Shown here: positions 49,801-63,472 of the stretch, piece after piece
Layout of the letters: every line of letters begins with the position of its first letter
Numbering within the stretch: position 1 is the first letter of the stretch
Origin: Sanderia malayensis
Taxonomy: Eukaryota; Cnidaria; Scyphozoa; Semaeostomeae; Pelagiidae
Direction of reading: 5' to 3'
Length of the DNA: 64,000 nt
NCBI GenBank assembly: GCA_013076295.1
Contig: RQOL01000660.1
Coordinates: 4,030,001 to 4,094,000, forward strand
Made by a program: the position numbers and the translations under genes
The notes under the pieces: generated by a model
The model's input: the letters and a program-made list of their open reading frames with translations, nothing else
What the model was told of the DNA's origin: nothing
Databases searched by the model: none

Positions 49801-52800
49801 CTATTGTTTTAAAATTGAGGAATTTTGGATGGATTTAAAAACCCAGAGAACCCATGCGGATAAAAATCAAAAATCATCATCATTTTCGAACAAAATTTAG
49901 CAAAAATTCTTGATATTTTTTGAGACCATGCCATGCACATACTAAAGTCAACCGACTCTTTTTTTAATAAGGGACAATTTACAACTTCTTAATTATTCTT
50001 GAGCCCAATAATAATATATTTTTTAAAATTTGGCCATCCTAATTCTGGCGTCTTGTAAACCAATTGCTTGTAAATTAAGAAACATGTATGTAATCTGAAG
50101 GCAACAACATTTTTCTTACGTTTTGCATCGTCTTGTTCTTTCTTGTACGCCCCCATCGCAGCTTCTTGAGCAAGCCGACCAGCTGCCCCATTCACTCCAC
50201 TGATCCACTTGATGGTTGTTGTAGCCGTAAAGATCCGGAGCTGCGACCGGCAGCGGAGCGTAGTTCTGCCTGAGCCCGGGAAACGACCCGGTTTTGAAAG
50301 ACGAAAAACCGGACCGGGCTGATGCGTAAAGCGGATTGTTCTGATAACCGGGCCTCGTCTGAGGGTAGCCAGTTCCCAACTGCCTCAAGTAGTTGGCATA
50401 GTCTAATGACCGATCCAAGTTTCCGGAATACCGGTTCGGTCGGTTGCCCATTGCTCCGGGTAGGGTTTGAGCGATCTGGTTTTTATACGGCTGTCTGTTG
50501 AACACGCCTCGCTGAGAGAACACAGGTACCCGGTACCTGGCAGATCGATAAATCTGTTGTCCATTCGTAGGGCTGTAAATATTGGAACTTCTGTATTGAT
50601 TCAGCAGAGTTTTCTACAAAATAAAATACACCACCATTTATTAATATATCCTTTTGGGTGGAGGAGGGAGCCCATAAATTACGATCCAAGTGGCTTGTCC
50701 AGGCACATATTGCGGAATTTGGTTGTAACTCTTGCCAACAAAGGTTGGCTTCATTCCAAGGCAAAATAACTAATCATTGTACTATGATATAACCCATTTG
50801 CATAAGATCCCATCACTGGAGTATTTAGAAATAGGCTTCATAGTAAAATACCACAGGAGAAAAGATTGATTGGATTAAGTAGTCTGGCTTGAGAATGATC
50901 ACAAAAGCGCATCTTTGAGCCAGCAAATGAAGGAATTAATTTACCCAAAACAACAAGGAGTTATGTGTGATTAAAGAATAATGAACATCGTTAGCGATAG
51001 ATGATTGTGTTGGAAAAAGACGAGTTTTAATCAAATCAACTGCAAACAATCTAGAGTGATTACATGAGAAAAAGTCTACCAAAATCTATGGAATACTTTT
51101 AGATATCTTATCGATTTCATGCGTTCCTGCGTTTGGTCTAAAACTTCACCCAAGATCAAAATAACTCGTGACGAATGGCATGAGCGAAGATTTCGGTTTG
51201 ATGGTCCACCGAACTGAAATGAATCTCAAGGCCAGATCATGCCCGAGATCCCTTGAAAAATTAGCTGAAGCAAATCTGTGTTGCTGTTTTCATTAAGCGC
51301 CCAGGCGTTTATTTAATTTTCCATGTTTTTATTCGGCCTGTATTAGAGGGAGGTGTTAAAAAGAAAAAGGCTCGTCTCATTCTTACGAAGTTTGACTTTG
51401 CTCATGTGAAATGGCATTCACAGAGGTATTTCTTCAATATTCTCGTCAGTGTTTAAACAATGTTTTGGATGCTTAAAGGGGCTGTTTTTTAGAAGGAAAC
51501 GTTAAAAAAGGCACCCTTAATAGTGGATTTGTGTTGGAAGAGTTAAAGCTTAAAAAATCAGCACCAATACAGAATTTTAATTGACTCGTCCCTTGTACTG
51601 CTTCACAGAATAAAGCAACTGGGGGTTTAACGACGAACTCCCAGTAAAGTCTATATTAATTTCATTTATTTCACTTCAATATTCGTTCTATTTCGTAGAA
51701 CTTTATTGCACTCCTTGATCGAGTAGATAAGATCGAGTTATACTTCACTGATGAACTGAAAACACAAATCTATGTTATGCAAAGCATGTTAGTTAGATTC
51801 GAGAGGATGTCGAAATTTGCACAAGTCCGAACTTTATTGCGTGATCGATGTGAGAATACCTAAATAACAGAGAACAACATTTTGAGGACAGTTCAGAGTG
51901 GGAGGGTGAGAGGTTGGTATCTGAGAAGGGCCCTTGGTTCAGGGTGAGAGGGTGGTATCTAAGAATAGCCTGGGACAGCTAGTGCAACGCATGCCACTAA
52001 TTTTCGCAAGATTCTTTTGATTTTGCGACACGATGCCACGCGATAACAACACACGATCCTCTTATCATTTTGTGCTAAGATTAGATGCAATGGAAGCACA
52101 GTAGAAAATCTGTAACAACATTATCATATCTCGTAATTCCACAATTAGAATTAGTATCCAAATGCAATGTGGCAATGCAAACCATAATATCAATTATATT
52201 AAGACGAAAATACCACACAAAATATCATGACTGGGTCAACAGAAACGCACGACACGTATATATGCGCGTAAAAGAAATAACAAATATCGAAATAAGCTTT
52301 GTCAAAATAAAAACAATTCAGATGAGATTAGGATTGAAAGCAACCGCAATAAATTCGAAATATGGCGAAAATTGTTGAGCAGTGAAATCATTCCGATATG
52401 CATCGTTAAATTAAGACGAAAGTGATCTGTTGTGATTTGGAGGTAGTGAGAGAAACCAAAGGCATAACAAAACTGGCTTAAGATTGCCTTAATCATTAAA
52501 CGGATAAGCATACGACATTAAGTTTGTTGGACAAACCAAAATCCCATATCGGTGAATAAACATAGGGAGGATAAATATTGCCACTCGCTTTATGAAATTA
52601 TCCAACCAACATCTTATGAGGACAGCAAAGGTGGTCGGGATAGTTGGTATAGGGGACTCAAATGCATTACAACAGGGTGTACGAATGTTCACAAATGTGT
52701 ATGAAAACAAACCATGGCTAGTGAAATAAATGACAACTTTTTGGTTGTCATACCAAAATCATGCAACGAAAGGGTTTCTCCCCTTAGTGGGGCTATTCCA

Positions 52801-55800
52801 AATTCACAATGCAGATATCTCTTGTATCCATGTGCGTGGGTGGGACAGTAAAAACCCGCATATAAGAACCAAAACCAACTTTTAAGAACCTACAGCCTGA
52901 AATCTCAATATTTCTGGGTATATTTCTTCATAGTAAAATATATGAATGTGTGTATACAAATTGTGCGTATGTCGAGAGCAGACAAAGTCAGACAATTTCT
53001 GATCTCTGCCAGCCATTCTCGAGAGCAAATAATTCTTCAGAAGTTGTCTGATTTTCAAACCTTTCTCTAATTAAAACGTAAGCAACGTTTGCCCCTCAAA
53101 GGACCGACTTCTCCAAACATCGTGTATCCCTCCACGCCCTTCATTCCTATATAATGACCTTTATAATGCAACACCCTAAATCGCCGCGCTCTTTTATAGC
53201 TGTTTTATGTAAGGATATATCCTTTTCAACAAATGATATGTAGAACAACGTTCTTGCTTCAACGGTATTTTCGTTGTGAAAATATGCAAAGAACAAACGT
53301 GTTCAATTAGTCCACATTGATCGTGGTCAACATAACTGTAACATTACTATTGAATACTTCTTAGTTCTCACAGTTATGCCAAAATAATATTTACATCAGC
53401 TATGGAGATAACTGATGTAACAAAACTACGTGTTTCTCATTTCTAACAGTTATACATCGCAATATTTACATTAGTTATGAAGACATAATGAAGTTGAGAT
53501 TGTTATGATGAAAAGAAAAGCATGCATTTCCCAATGAAATTAAAATGTTTTCATTTCTTGTCTTCTTAGACACGGTAGGTGAAGATGAAAATCTCAAAAG
53601 TTACCGTCACACTGCATTAAATTGTGCAGATATAATAAGATAACAACCTTGCATTTGAAATCATAGTAACACGAATTTAGTTGGATTTTCAGAGTTCTAT
53701 AACGGAAATGGAAGATTTAGAAAGATAAAGGAAACAACATTTTAATAAAAATCGCAGACATAAATGTTTCATCAACCTCAGATAACTTCTCTTTCAGTGG
53801 AAAATAAAAGCATACCGTGTAACATTTGAAATAAGAGCGGATAGGAGCGAGGTATCTTTTCAAAACGAGGCTTCATCGAAGTCTCACTCCGGGACAACAA
53901 TATACAGATATCGAAGCCTTGTAAAATTAACTGAACCAATGTATGAGCTGCATAAACGTTGCAAATCTGAGCTGTTACTTTGTCTTCATCCTTGTCAAGC
54001 ATCATTAAAAAGCTCAAGGGCTTCGTTTACTAAACAAGTGGCCAAAATCAGAATGATTAAGGAGTGATAAAGGATCAAAACAAGAACTATTTTGTTTGCG
54101 AGGAAAACAACAAAGTCGGAAGCGAGCTGAGAAAGAAGAACCAGATGAAACTGTAATAATGAACAAATGATGATGTTTACCCCCACGCCGATTCTGACTC
54201 AGTAACATAACCACCAAACAACCAGGTCTAACAATATACATTCGGAGTCAGAATTGGAATCAATAACTCGGAAGGATTCGGAATTAATTTCACCTCTCAA
54301 TTTCTAATAACAAAGACGATTTGCAAAAACATGAGTTATATGGCTATATATGCACAATGGAATAAGAAATGCAGGAATGAATGAATGAAATGAACAACAC
54401 GCGTAGAGTCGACCATATAAAGTGATTATATGCTTCATTAGGTAGATCACCATTGGCTAAACTTTGTCTGTGGTAGGCCCAAAGTCATAAACAAGCTACG
54501 ATGAATGCAAGCTGTGTTTTAAATTAAAGAAACGTGTGGTTAATAAGAGACAAAGATAAGTACAAAAGCTGAATTTATTAATCAAGATAAAGTCTGGCTG
54601 GCGTAAAACTCGGTCTTGTTTTGGAACTGATGGCAGAAGAGCCCAGTTGAGCCGTAGGGCTAGAGGAATCTTTGTTTGTGGCTCCAAAAAGGGGAACGGG
54701 GTCTTCAGGCAGAAATAGAAGGACCACCGTGTAAGGATACGCGTGAAAGAAGGATAATAAGCAACATTTTTGTATAAATAAAAAGTAATATAATAAAAGT
54801 AATAGAATAATAAATGTCTTATTCAAAGGGTTGAATAAAAAGTCTATTGGATTGGAACAATGGGAAAGCTCTGTTTGTGAGCAAGATTCCAAAACTCTTA
54901 GATTGGAAAAGACGATCCTTTGATTTGACGAACGAAAAAAGATACTTAAACAAAATTGTCCCCTGATGACCAGAACAACTCTTACATGTGATGTGATGAA
55001 GAGTTGGATGCCCCACACTCGAAAATTTCATCTAACTCATAAGCATACATTCAGTAACGCCGTTTGTATTCCCATATCTGCCATCTATTTAAGTTTTGTG
55101 TGGCAAAAACCGCTAAACAGCTCAAGATTGGCTATTCACACACAAACAGCTTAAGCAGGGACAATGTAGAAAGGCTTGTTTGTTAGGTGCATCCCGTTCT
55201 ATTCCCGTGAAAACGCATCCTTTCAAACCTCGGCAATCAAATCCAAATAAATCGAGTTCACAAGATCTCTATAAGCAAAATGAGAAACAAGCATTACCCA
55301 TTCACACCAGCATGACATAAACACTGACCGAGCTCAAACTGTATCCGTACATGAGTGAGTTCAAAGACTCAGATGTTTCGCTTGGCGCTATGTTATTATT
55401 CCCCGAAAGCTCGATTTCAGAATAGGAAGGTTGTTTTGTCGAAGCACCACTGTGATCAACGCTGGATTTTTGATATACAGAGCAACGAACTGTGACATTA
55501 CTTACTCCTCAACAGTTTGCACGCCACAAAAGATTCGGATTAATATCGGATAAGAGTGTTGTTGGCCCAGGAAAAGTGCAAAGCACACAATAAAAGCAAG
55601 AAGAGAATTGCGTTGCTTTTCGATATACAGTTACTGCGGCCTCAAGTTTGATCAACGGATAAATTTCGCGGGGATTTCGCGGGGATTTCAATGTTTGTTT
55701 GGCATCATCGGAGGAATTTTCTAGGTTCATTTCATGCAATGAAAGACAAAAGGGGAATGCAAAGAACTTTAAGACCGGCATGGCAGCAAGCTACTTCGGG

Positions 55801-58027
55801 GGATGATTGTGATGATAATGCTCCCTCCTGAAGCCGGTGAAACATGTGTGTGATATATAGAAGTGCAAAGATGGCAAGGGGGTAAACACGATGAGGAACG
55901 AAACTACATTAATTCTATGATGATGTTAAAATACGATTGCGTTTATGTTTATAATTAAGAATTCGACTATGCAATCCTTGTTACCAGAACAAATCTATAG
56001 GAACACTAAGGCTGCAAAATTTCTAAAAAAACTGGAGCAAAAGGGAATTTAAGAACGATATAATAGAAAACTATAAGACTCGGGAAAAGCTGGTTTTATG
56101 AAAATAGGTGTGCATGACTATGACCACGATCATGATGATAGAGCAATGCTGGCTTTAGTATTAACAATAAAGTCAATTCCTTATCAGTGCAGCATTCAAT
56201 TTCAAGGGCAGACCATTGCTCAGTCGCCATTCAAAACATTGCAGAGAGAAGACAGTGTGAGCCTGGGGATTTTCCACCACATTCACATCAAGTGACTGTA
56301 AAGATAGATATCAATGCATGATGAACATCGCTTAAGACACAACCAAACTAAGCACTCGCAGAGCAAGGAGAGAAAGCATAGCAGCCCCATTGGGAATGAT
56401 AAAAAGCCCATCACTGTACACCGCAACACAAAACGACTGCTAAATTCACTACACAGCCCGCCCATAGCACAGCAATACTGTTATTAGTGAGTAATGTGCT
56501 AGCAATGGTGAAGCGCGAAAATTTCGATTAATGAATGAAGTTTTTTGAAATTGTTCACGATAAACGTGACTTTTTTTGTTATACATTTAGCAACCGTCAA
56601 ATAGTAGCTATTTATTTTCGTGGCTCAAAGCTTGTAGTTTTTAGCTATTGCATCGATAACATTGAATCGGCCGCGAAGAGGGGGAGAAAGTTAATACTGC
56701 TTGCTGCAGAAAATGACAACAGTTGACATAGGGAGCAAGTAAAAAGCATAGGGTGCACGTATTGAGAAACATAGCCACTCCCTCGCTGGCAACTCTGCAT
56801 AAACCATGTCACTATATAGTATATTACCCCAGTCTAATCAATACCAGATTGAAAAGACAAAAGTTGATTTCAAAAGGCCGATTTGAGCAAACTAATAGCG
56901 ATAATTTCTCGAATACGTATGCACTGGAATAATGAGCCTTGATAATAAAGTGTTTATATCTTGTTTTGTAAGACAACTGACGCTAATATATCGCTTGATA
57001 TTGCATTGAAGCGGGTTCTGGGCAATGTTATTTTCTAAATTATAGGGATTGAAGAGAAGGTATAGCAATGGAGCGAGAAAATCCCTCGGAAAATACATAT
57101 TCAGCTTTTCGTGGTGTTTTCGCCTTACTTACTTCAGCTCCATTCAATGCACACAAAGGTTGAAATTGCTTTGATTAAGGATTTCGTTATATTCAACTGC
57201 ACTACAGGCAAGCAGGAAATACTCAAAAAACTATATCGAAGAAACTAATCATCCGTAATCATTAGTATAATAAGGTTATGTCGATTTTCTATACGATGAA
57301 TTCGAAGATATGAAGAGGGGTGGGACGTTTGGGGTGGCATCGACATTCGGTCCAATTATATGGGGAGTATATGATGTTTTTGATTATCAATCCTGTAAAC
57401 ATCATTAACCACGGCTGAATACTGTCCATATAATGACGATATAATAGTCACTATATTACCAACTTCACAGCATATAATGATCTAAACACGATCTACGGCT
57501 TTATCGAGGTAATTGCTTCGAAATTATTTACTCTCGTTTGAAGAGCTGTGGATGAGACCAAGTATGGTTTCTTGGTGCGTTATTTGAAGGTTCGATTGCA
57601 GTTGATTCTGACTGTTTATTGGGTTGAATACGATTGGGATGATAAGGAACATGTTCAGAAAATAGAAATAAGCAGAGAACAAGGTAATCATGAGAAAATT
57701 TCGATCAAAAACTGTGACAACCGGGGAATACATAACACTTGTTAAAATCATGGATCAGTGTCTTGGGACACTGTCATAGAAATATTCAACACGACTGAAG
57801 CATAGTAGGCCGCGAAAAGTCAACGAATTGAGACGAAACCCGTCATTAATCAAGTCGAAAATTAAGTTGTAGTTCTATCAAAAAGCTGATAGATTTCGTA
57901 CGATGCGAGAATAAATAAATAAAAGATAATACAAATAAATAAATGAAATACAAACACATACCTGAGCTTTAGTCGATAAACAAATCGAAGCAATGATGCA
58001 GAGGATAAACAACTTTTGGCACACCAT
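40886..58027 (-). CDS. ADAMTS-like secreted matrix protein (ADAMTSL4/6 architecture)
   Basis: A protease-free relative of ADAMTS enzymes, expected to bind microfibrils in the extracellular matrix. Fourteen exons join in phase to 1048 residues: 58027-57962, 50613-50120, 48162-48063, 47667-47547, 47154-47006, 46804-46477, 46055-45975, 45661-45495, 45184-44995, 44546-44408, 43846-43468, 42990-42820, 42104-41925, 41467-40886. Order: signal peptide (1-22, ending STKAQ), Tyr/Asn/Arg-rich linker, TSP1 repeat 1 (WSEWGSWSACSRSC at 161), Cys-rich region (about 221-310), Gln-rich basic linker, spacer domain (LLYQEGPPEIFF near 503), six more TSP1 repeats with W-x(4-5)-C-S-x-x-C-G starts, a long Ser/Thr/Lys linker, and a C-terminal PLAC domain with six Cys. 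One N-terminal plus six C-terminal TSP1 repeats and PLAC match vertebrate ADAMTSL4 and THSD4/ADAMTSL6. The zinc protease domain is absent. The 7.3 kb first intron may hide an exon. Confidence 0.9.
42534..42707 (+). mobile_element. Pogo-like MITE, copy 3 (ADAMTS-like intron)
   Basis: TA-flanked element starting CAGTCGAATTTCGCCATCTC and ending GATAGCGAAAGTCGACTG, with the family interior CTCGTTCTCTATTTGGGTGA. It lies between the exons for the fifth and sixth TSP1 repeats. Confidence 0.8.
43025..43440 (+). repeat. Degenerate tandem repeat, unit about 55 bases
   Basis: About seven diverged copies contain the words AGAAGGGACATTA, ATACAAAGGTGTGAAATGGA and AAGAAAGTATTAT in the same order. They fill most of the intron between the exons at 43468 and 42990. 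Confidence 0.75.
43988..44282 (+). repeat. Minisatellite, unit about 26-27 bases
   Basis: About ten copies of GAGCCAACCATAGTGGAAGC followed by TCTACT vary by single bases. The array lies in the intron next to the exon at 43846-43468. Confidence 0.85.
44577..44698 (+). repeat. Minisatellite, unit 27 bases, about 4.5 copies
   Basis: The unit is ATTAATATTCATACCC followed by TTTACCATACC; copies are essentially identical, which points to recent expansion. It starts 30 bases upstream (in transcript terms) of the acceptor of the exon at 44546. Confidence 0.92.
45785..45925 (+). repeat. Purine-rich GAGAGGGACAG simple repeat
   Basis: About 140 bases of variants of GAGAGGGACAGGA and GAGGAGCAGGAGA lie in the short intron between the spacer exons at 45975 and 45661. 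Confidence 0.8.
46190..46290 (+). repeat. Possible MITE fragment in an ADAMTS-like intron
   Basis: The words GACCACCTTGCTAATAAGAC and GTATTAATGAGTTTCCGCTG resemble ends of common cnidarian-type inverted-repeat elements, but no second end or target duplication was found here. Confidence 0.25.
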
Positions 58028-61000
58028 GTCGAACGGGTTTCGGTTGTAAAAGAATATTCGTACAAGACTAGAAAAAAACGCAGTTATATTGATCAGCGGG
58101 TTATGAGACGGTTGAAGCAAAGTCTCTCTGGCTTGATGTTTGACTGGCTGGTGCGATGTGTGTGCTGAGATTGCTCAAGTTAAACTGAAAGATGCACTGT
58201 TAAAGGCAACGAGAGTCGTGAGCAGAGCAAAGCACTCTAAGGCTTATCAAAGACAATTAAGAAAATATTTCAGTGTTCAGGAATGTCCCGTGCGAACAAA
58301 AGAGATTTAGGATAAGCGAACAATGCAGCCCAATGCATAACAATGCAGGCATAATTCATCCTATCGCCTCATATACATACATCAAGATGTGTTTATGTTC
58401 TTAACAAAAAGACAGCGGAGTACACGAAATGCGTCCACGCAGCTTCCAATCAGGCTTTTGCGCTCAGACACTGTGTGAGGTGAATAGACTTCGAAATGAT
58501 ATCGCGGCGCGTGGAGGAGCGCGAGCCTCAGATGCATGAAATAAACAAATTGCTTTAATAAACGCCTGGTTTTCCACATGAAGACAATAGAGATAAATAC
58601 AACCCTCTCATACAACCCTGTTCTTTGCTTCCACAAAACTCCTAGGGAGCGCAATAAAAGCCGGGGGCGTTGTCATTACAAACACTTATTAAAGAAACCG
58701 TACCTCCTTCCCGAATAGTGCTAAATCAATAATAGCCTTGGAGCGTTTAATAGAAAAATGCAAAAAAATCGAGATAATGCAAAAATTGATAACAATGGGT
58801 CCTAATTACAAAGAAGAATACGAAACAGTATTGCACGTAACATTTTCCGCCGCAGTATGCAACCTCAATGGGGGATATTGGAACATTCTGTTGACCGATT
58901 AATTGGCGTCCCTCCTACCTCATTCCTCGCTCATCTGCAGCGGCAACGTAAAGAACTCCTTAACTACAAACGGCTCCGTTAGGGAAGATAATTGCGCTAA
59001 TGCTAAGCGTGCATAGTACAAAGTATAAGCTGAGAAGGAACATAACAAGCGAATAGCGACCGTTAATAAGATGCGGGCTGCCTTTGGTTCTATCTGCATA
59101 AAGAAAGGCCTATTCTACTTAGAGATGGTTCAATACTAAAGCCATCATGAGATGATATTATACAGATCTGTTCTGTTCTGTATGATATTGCATAATATGA
59201 TATAATATTAGCCTTCTATTCATCAATTAAATGTGATCACCATTGTTAATGAATGTAAAACTTCTTTTCTTTTTGGGTAATTAGAAAGAGGCCCAGGTCA
59301 CGCAAGCGCCATTCATTTTGAAGAAGTGATCGAAGTTGCAATGTAAAGTAGAATAAAATTTAAAGTCATGACGTCATTATGTGGGGGTAGAGAACTATGA
59401 TGAACCGAATGAGCTAAATGGTGACGGTCGAAATACAGCGGAATTTCAACATCAGAAACTTTTGACATGAGGAATTTCATAATATGACAAACGAAACATC
59501 TGGTGCTTTGAACTGCTTCATGTTGTTACAATTTACCCTCGGCTTAACGAGTTCATTGCTAATCGTGGCCTGGATATCGATGACGGGTCGGTCAAGCCCA
59601 ATAAGTTGCTAAAAATATATATAGCACTCCACATTCTACTCCTTACCCCTTGTGTCCCTGTGTTCTTACACGTCATCACTAGAAGATTCTCTCGGAGCAT
59701 GCTTGTACATTTATTGCGTCCTAGCTTAGTATAGTTTCCAGTATAACAATATAATGAACTCGCATATTTCATAGTAGAATTTAACTACTCACACCTTAAC
59801 AAATTCCAAGTAAAGCGAATTGGTTCACTTGAGAGTATCGCTAGATTGAGATTCCACAAAAGTTCTCAAATCAAGAACGGAAAACCAATTAGAACTTATT
59901 GTTAATCATGATAATTCCATGTTAACTCATGGACTGTCACAGGATATCCTATGTGTATTCTTACCAATCAGTAGCAACACACCCAGCCCCATTGACTAAA
60001 CGAGATAACGTCAATCCTTTTATGCTAATTGCAGTATTAGCAGTGATGAAGATTGGTCCCAACAATCAAACGTAACCTATCCCAGAGAAAATTCCTAGCA
60101 GATAGAGACAAGTCTGACAATTGATGTCACAATGTTAAGCTCAGTGAATCCTATATTTGTAAGTTTGGCAGGGGGCTGGGCTGGAATTGGCCGGGTTTTG
60201 CTGTAGGGGGGGGGCGAATATCAACACGTTAAGATCTTTTCATAATTGCAAATATTTTCTTGTTGTTTTATACTGTATTGTAATGGTCTTTCGAATTCAC
60301 ACAGAACTCAAAAACACTGTCTCCCTTGTCAACATCAAAACAACCTGACCATGAAATACGAAAATAGAACGCCGAAATACTGAATAGAAAAATTCTTTCT
60401 CATGAAACTCAAAAAATACAACGGACGCAACACAGAACAACAAGCTGCTACTATATTATACTCGAGCCAGAGTTGACTCTACGCGTTGATTTCCCGCGGT
60501 CGTGCCAAGAGCGCAGTTTTATTCCAAAACAACCAACGATAGAGCCGACCCATGAAAGCCCTGCATGAAAGACCCTCATTAAAATGAGAGTCTCTCAGCC
60601 ATCCTAAACATTCTGTTACCAAGAAGCTGAATGTATGGTGGACTTACTATATGGAGGTCACTCAACTGCACTACAATGTGGCTTTCTAATCAAATTGGGC
60701 AACGCAATGCATTGTATAGAAACACACCCGATTCTCATTAACATATGAGGATTTTTGGGTGTCTCGATCGCACAGACGGAGCAAAGCGAAATATGCAGGT
60801 GACGACGAAATTCATTGTACGACTCATTGTGGCCTATCTGTTTAACAAATAGTCGCATACTTCAAGCTATGAATGGATAATTCATCGTCATTCCAGCTAA
60901 ATTGATGGATATTTAGGAACGATTAACAGCGAGAAATACATAGCTATCGTAATTATCTTTGGTACGCCGAGCTTTTAAGATAGTATTCTTGCAGGAGCAT

Positions 61001-62203
61001 GGTTAGGTAGATAAATGTTTTAAGGTGTAGTCACGAAAGATAAGGGTTGTCTCTTTCAATGTGGGATCTATCTGGGTAAGAGACAGATAACGATGGTGTA
61101 CCAGTACGTTTATGCTCATTGATAAGAAACCTGTGTTACAAGAACTTTTTGCCCTGAGGTGCAAATGGGAAGTATGCCTTGGGCCTGAGAATGCTGTATT
61201 AAATGTTTGGAAAGCCCCTTTGAACAGAATGGAAAGCCCCTTTGAACAGAAGCAATGTTGAAGGGCTACTACCATTTAATACATAAATAGTATTACTGGA
61301 TTACCCTGGATTCACTATCAATTCCGGTTGGTGCAGCATAGGGGAACATTTAACGTTTGAATTGCAGAAACTAAATGCACATTTACTTCCCCCTCCTCCC
61401 TAGCGCTCAATTAGACAAACACTTGGTACATAGCCTCTTACTGATTTTATTACATAACTCAGACAAATTATCAGACATTTTAATTGAGAGAGGAGAGACT
61501 GAATAGAAACGCCCTCCTCCAAGGTGCTTAATAGAAAACGTTAATACATTCATTTATATAAAAGAACAAATTTATAATCAACGGATTCAAAGCTTTGGAA
61601 CCAAGTATGATCAAATTAACCACACGCAAACTCATCACCGATAAATATGTTTTGCATTGGAAAACATATTTAGTGTAAAACAATAATAGTTTGACAGAAA
61701 CAAATTTGAATGTTTGCACACACGACACAAAACATGGACGATAAGAAATAGGATTTTGGTGATATTCAGACAATTGAAATTTGACATAGACCAAGATAAA
61801 TGTGGATATAAATACTTAGTCTTGTTAGACATTTGTCTGGACTCGAGATTTTAATAATTTCATTAATCGCAAAATTAAAGGATGATCCTAAGGTCTTCGT
61901 TTTGTCATGCTCAGCTAGAATATATTGTTTGCAAACAAATCAAACAAATGAGACAAAATAATCCCAACGTGATTATATCAAAGACATTATCTTGCAGTGC
62001 TGATAATGGGCCTAATTTCATTATGCTCAACCGAGGCCAAAACTTGGATGATTTTTTGAGTAAAAGCCTCAAATGTATTCAACAAGACTCAAGGATTTCC
62101 AGTCTCTCTTTCAAGCAATATAATACCTCTACACGTCAGCTGTGTTGCCTAGCAAAGTGGCGTGGCTTACTGTAACTAATAGTAACGAAAGTATTTCTCT
62201 TAC

Positions 62204-62248
62204 CTCAAAATTGTTTGATTGAAGAGTAAGAAGAGTCATTCAAAGGTT
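62204..62248 (-). other. Candidate 5' exon upstream of the ADAMTS-like gene
   Basis: A 45-base stretch has a TTTCAG acceptor and a GTAAGAG donor on the minus strand. All three frames contain stops before the ATG at 62239, so it would be untranslated or carry a short upstream reading frame. Splice signals alone support it. Confidence 0.25.
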
Positions 62249-63008
62249 CTGAAACATTTAAAAAAACAACCGATTACTTTCATATAAGCTCAATACAGAA
62301 ATCTTTGAATATTGAAACTGCATACAGTATATAGTGTCTGACACTAATACGTTACAGTTTGACAAGGAAGGGCAACCAACGACTGCTAAAGATTGTGAAC
62401 AATTGCATCACAATTTGTTAATTTTAACAGAATTTGTTGCCAACATTTCTAATCTCTCATGCGAGGCTAAGCATGTTCTAGCCTCGTTCTTATTTTTGGG
62501 CTAATTGAGCCTCCTTGTTGTTCTCATAAAGTGTCGTATCGTAAAAAAGAGTGTACATTAAATATGTCAGGCCACATGCATTATTTTGTTAGCCCTGGGT
62601 TAACAAACAATGCATGTACTCTAAACTGAACAGGATCCCAGTTTCAATGGCGAGGACCTGTGGATTATTGTTTACACTCAACGATACTAGTTCAGTTCTG
62701 GAAAAATCACCAAAAGCAAAAGAAGGAATGGGTAGCGTGCTACTTTCTGTACCAATATGATAGTGTTTTAGATGGTAAAATAGCAAAAACAAAATAAAGT
62801 TCGAACTTAAATACGCATGCGTATTGACTCACACCCACAATTAGAAAACCTGTGCACACAATTCCAGATAGTAATTTGACGTATCCATATCTGTCGGTAG
62901 CGAGTCTCCAAGCAGATGTTGCTGGATATATATGGGCAGATCGGCACTGTTGGACCTCGTCACCCCGGTGTACCAACAGAGTTAGTAATTGAGTACGATC
63001 GGTTGATG

Positions 63009-63106
63009 GTTTTTCGGCGTTTCTACCGAAAAACTATCCTGAACGGAAAGACGAAAAGTCCCGGTACGCCGGGGATCTACTTTCTCTTGTAGATCCTCGG
63101 TGTACC
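63009..63106. repeat. Two adjacent perfect or near-perfect hairpins
   Basis: The first pairs GTTTTTCGG (63009-63017) with CCGAAAAAC (63026-63034). The second pairs GGTACGCCGGGGATCTAC (63063-63080) with GTAGATCCTCGGTGTACC (63089-63106). They sit next to a tRNA-like SINE segment and may belong to the same element. Confidence 0.65.
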
Positions 63107-63139
63107 AGGCCTCATTTAATTTCGACTCAACTTCAACTC

Positions 63140-63230
63140 AACTTCAAGTGGAGCTCGGTGGAATCGATCCGTGACTCCATGAGTGGCAAGCACAAGTGCC
63201 AACCACTTCGCCACAAGAGTTGAACTAACA
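63140..63230 (-). repeat. tRNA-derived SINE head
   Basis: On the minus strand there is a good A box, TGGCGAAGTGGTTGG, and about 35 bases on a B box, GGATCGATTCC. This is the spacing of a tRNA-type RNA polymerase III promoter. The flanks do not form an acceptor stem, so a SINE is more likely than a tRNA gene. Confidence 0.6.
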
Positions 63231-63307
63231 AAAAAGCTAATACTAAATGGTCCATTTTGGATCACTGCACTGCAGCAAAGATTACCGCCAGTGATGAATT
63301 GATCATA

Positions 63308-63472
63308 AAACATAAAACAAGCATGCGGCTAAACGGAGGAGGATTTGAAGCCACGCGCAGGCTAGAATGACACAGACAAACACACAAACATCCTCACAAG
63401 ATTTTTTCTCGAGAAGGACTCGATTATATTCTGCTGCGCAGCCGCTTCGCCTCGCCCCGCTACGCAGCAGCA
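63308..63472. repeat. Dispersed repeat, copy 2
   Basis: Partner of 7462-7641, with the same GGCTAAACGGAGGAGGATTT start and GCTGCGCAGCCGCTTCG tail, and about 90 percent alike by eye. It follows a tRNA-like segment here, so it may be the body of that SINE. Confidence 0.6.

Noticed and set aside
62740..62976. Possible membrane-protein exon on the minus strand
   Set aside because: It has one hydrophobic run but no convincing acceptor, family resemblance or neighbouring exon.
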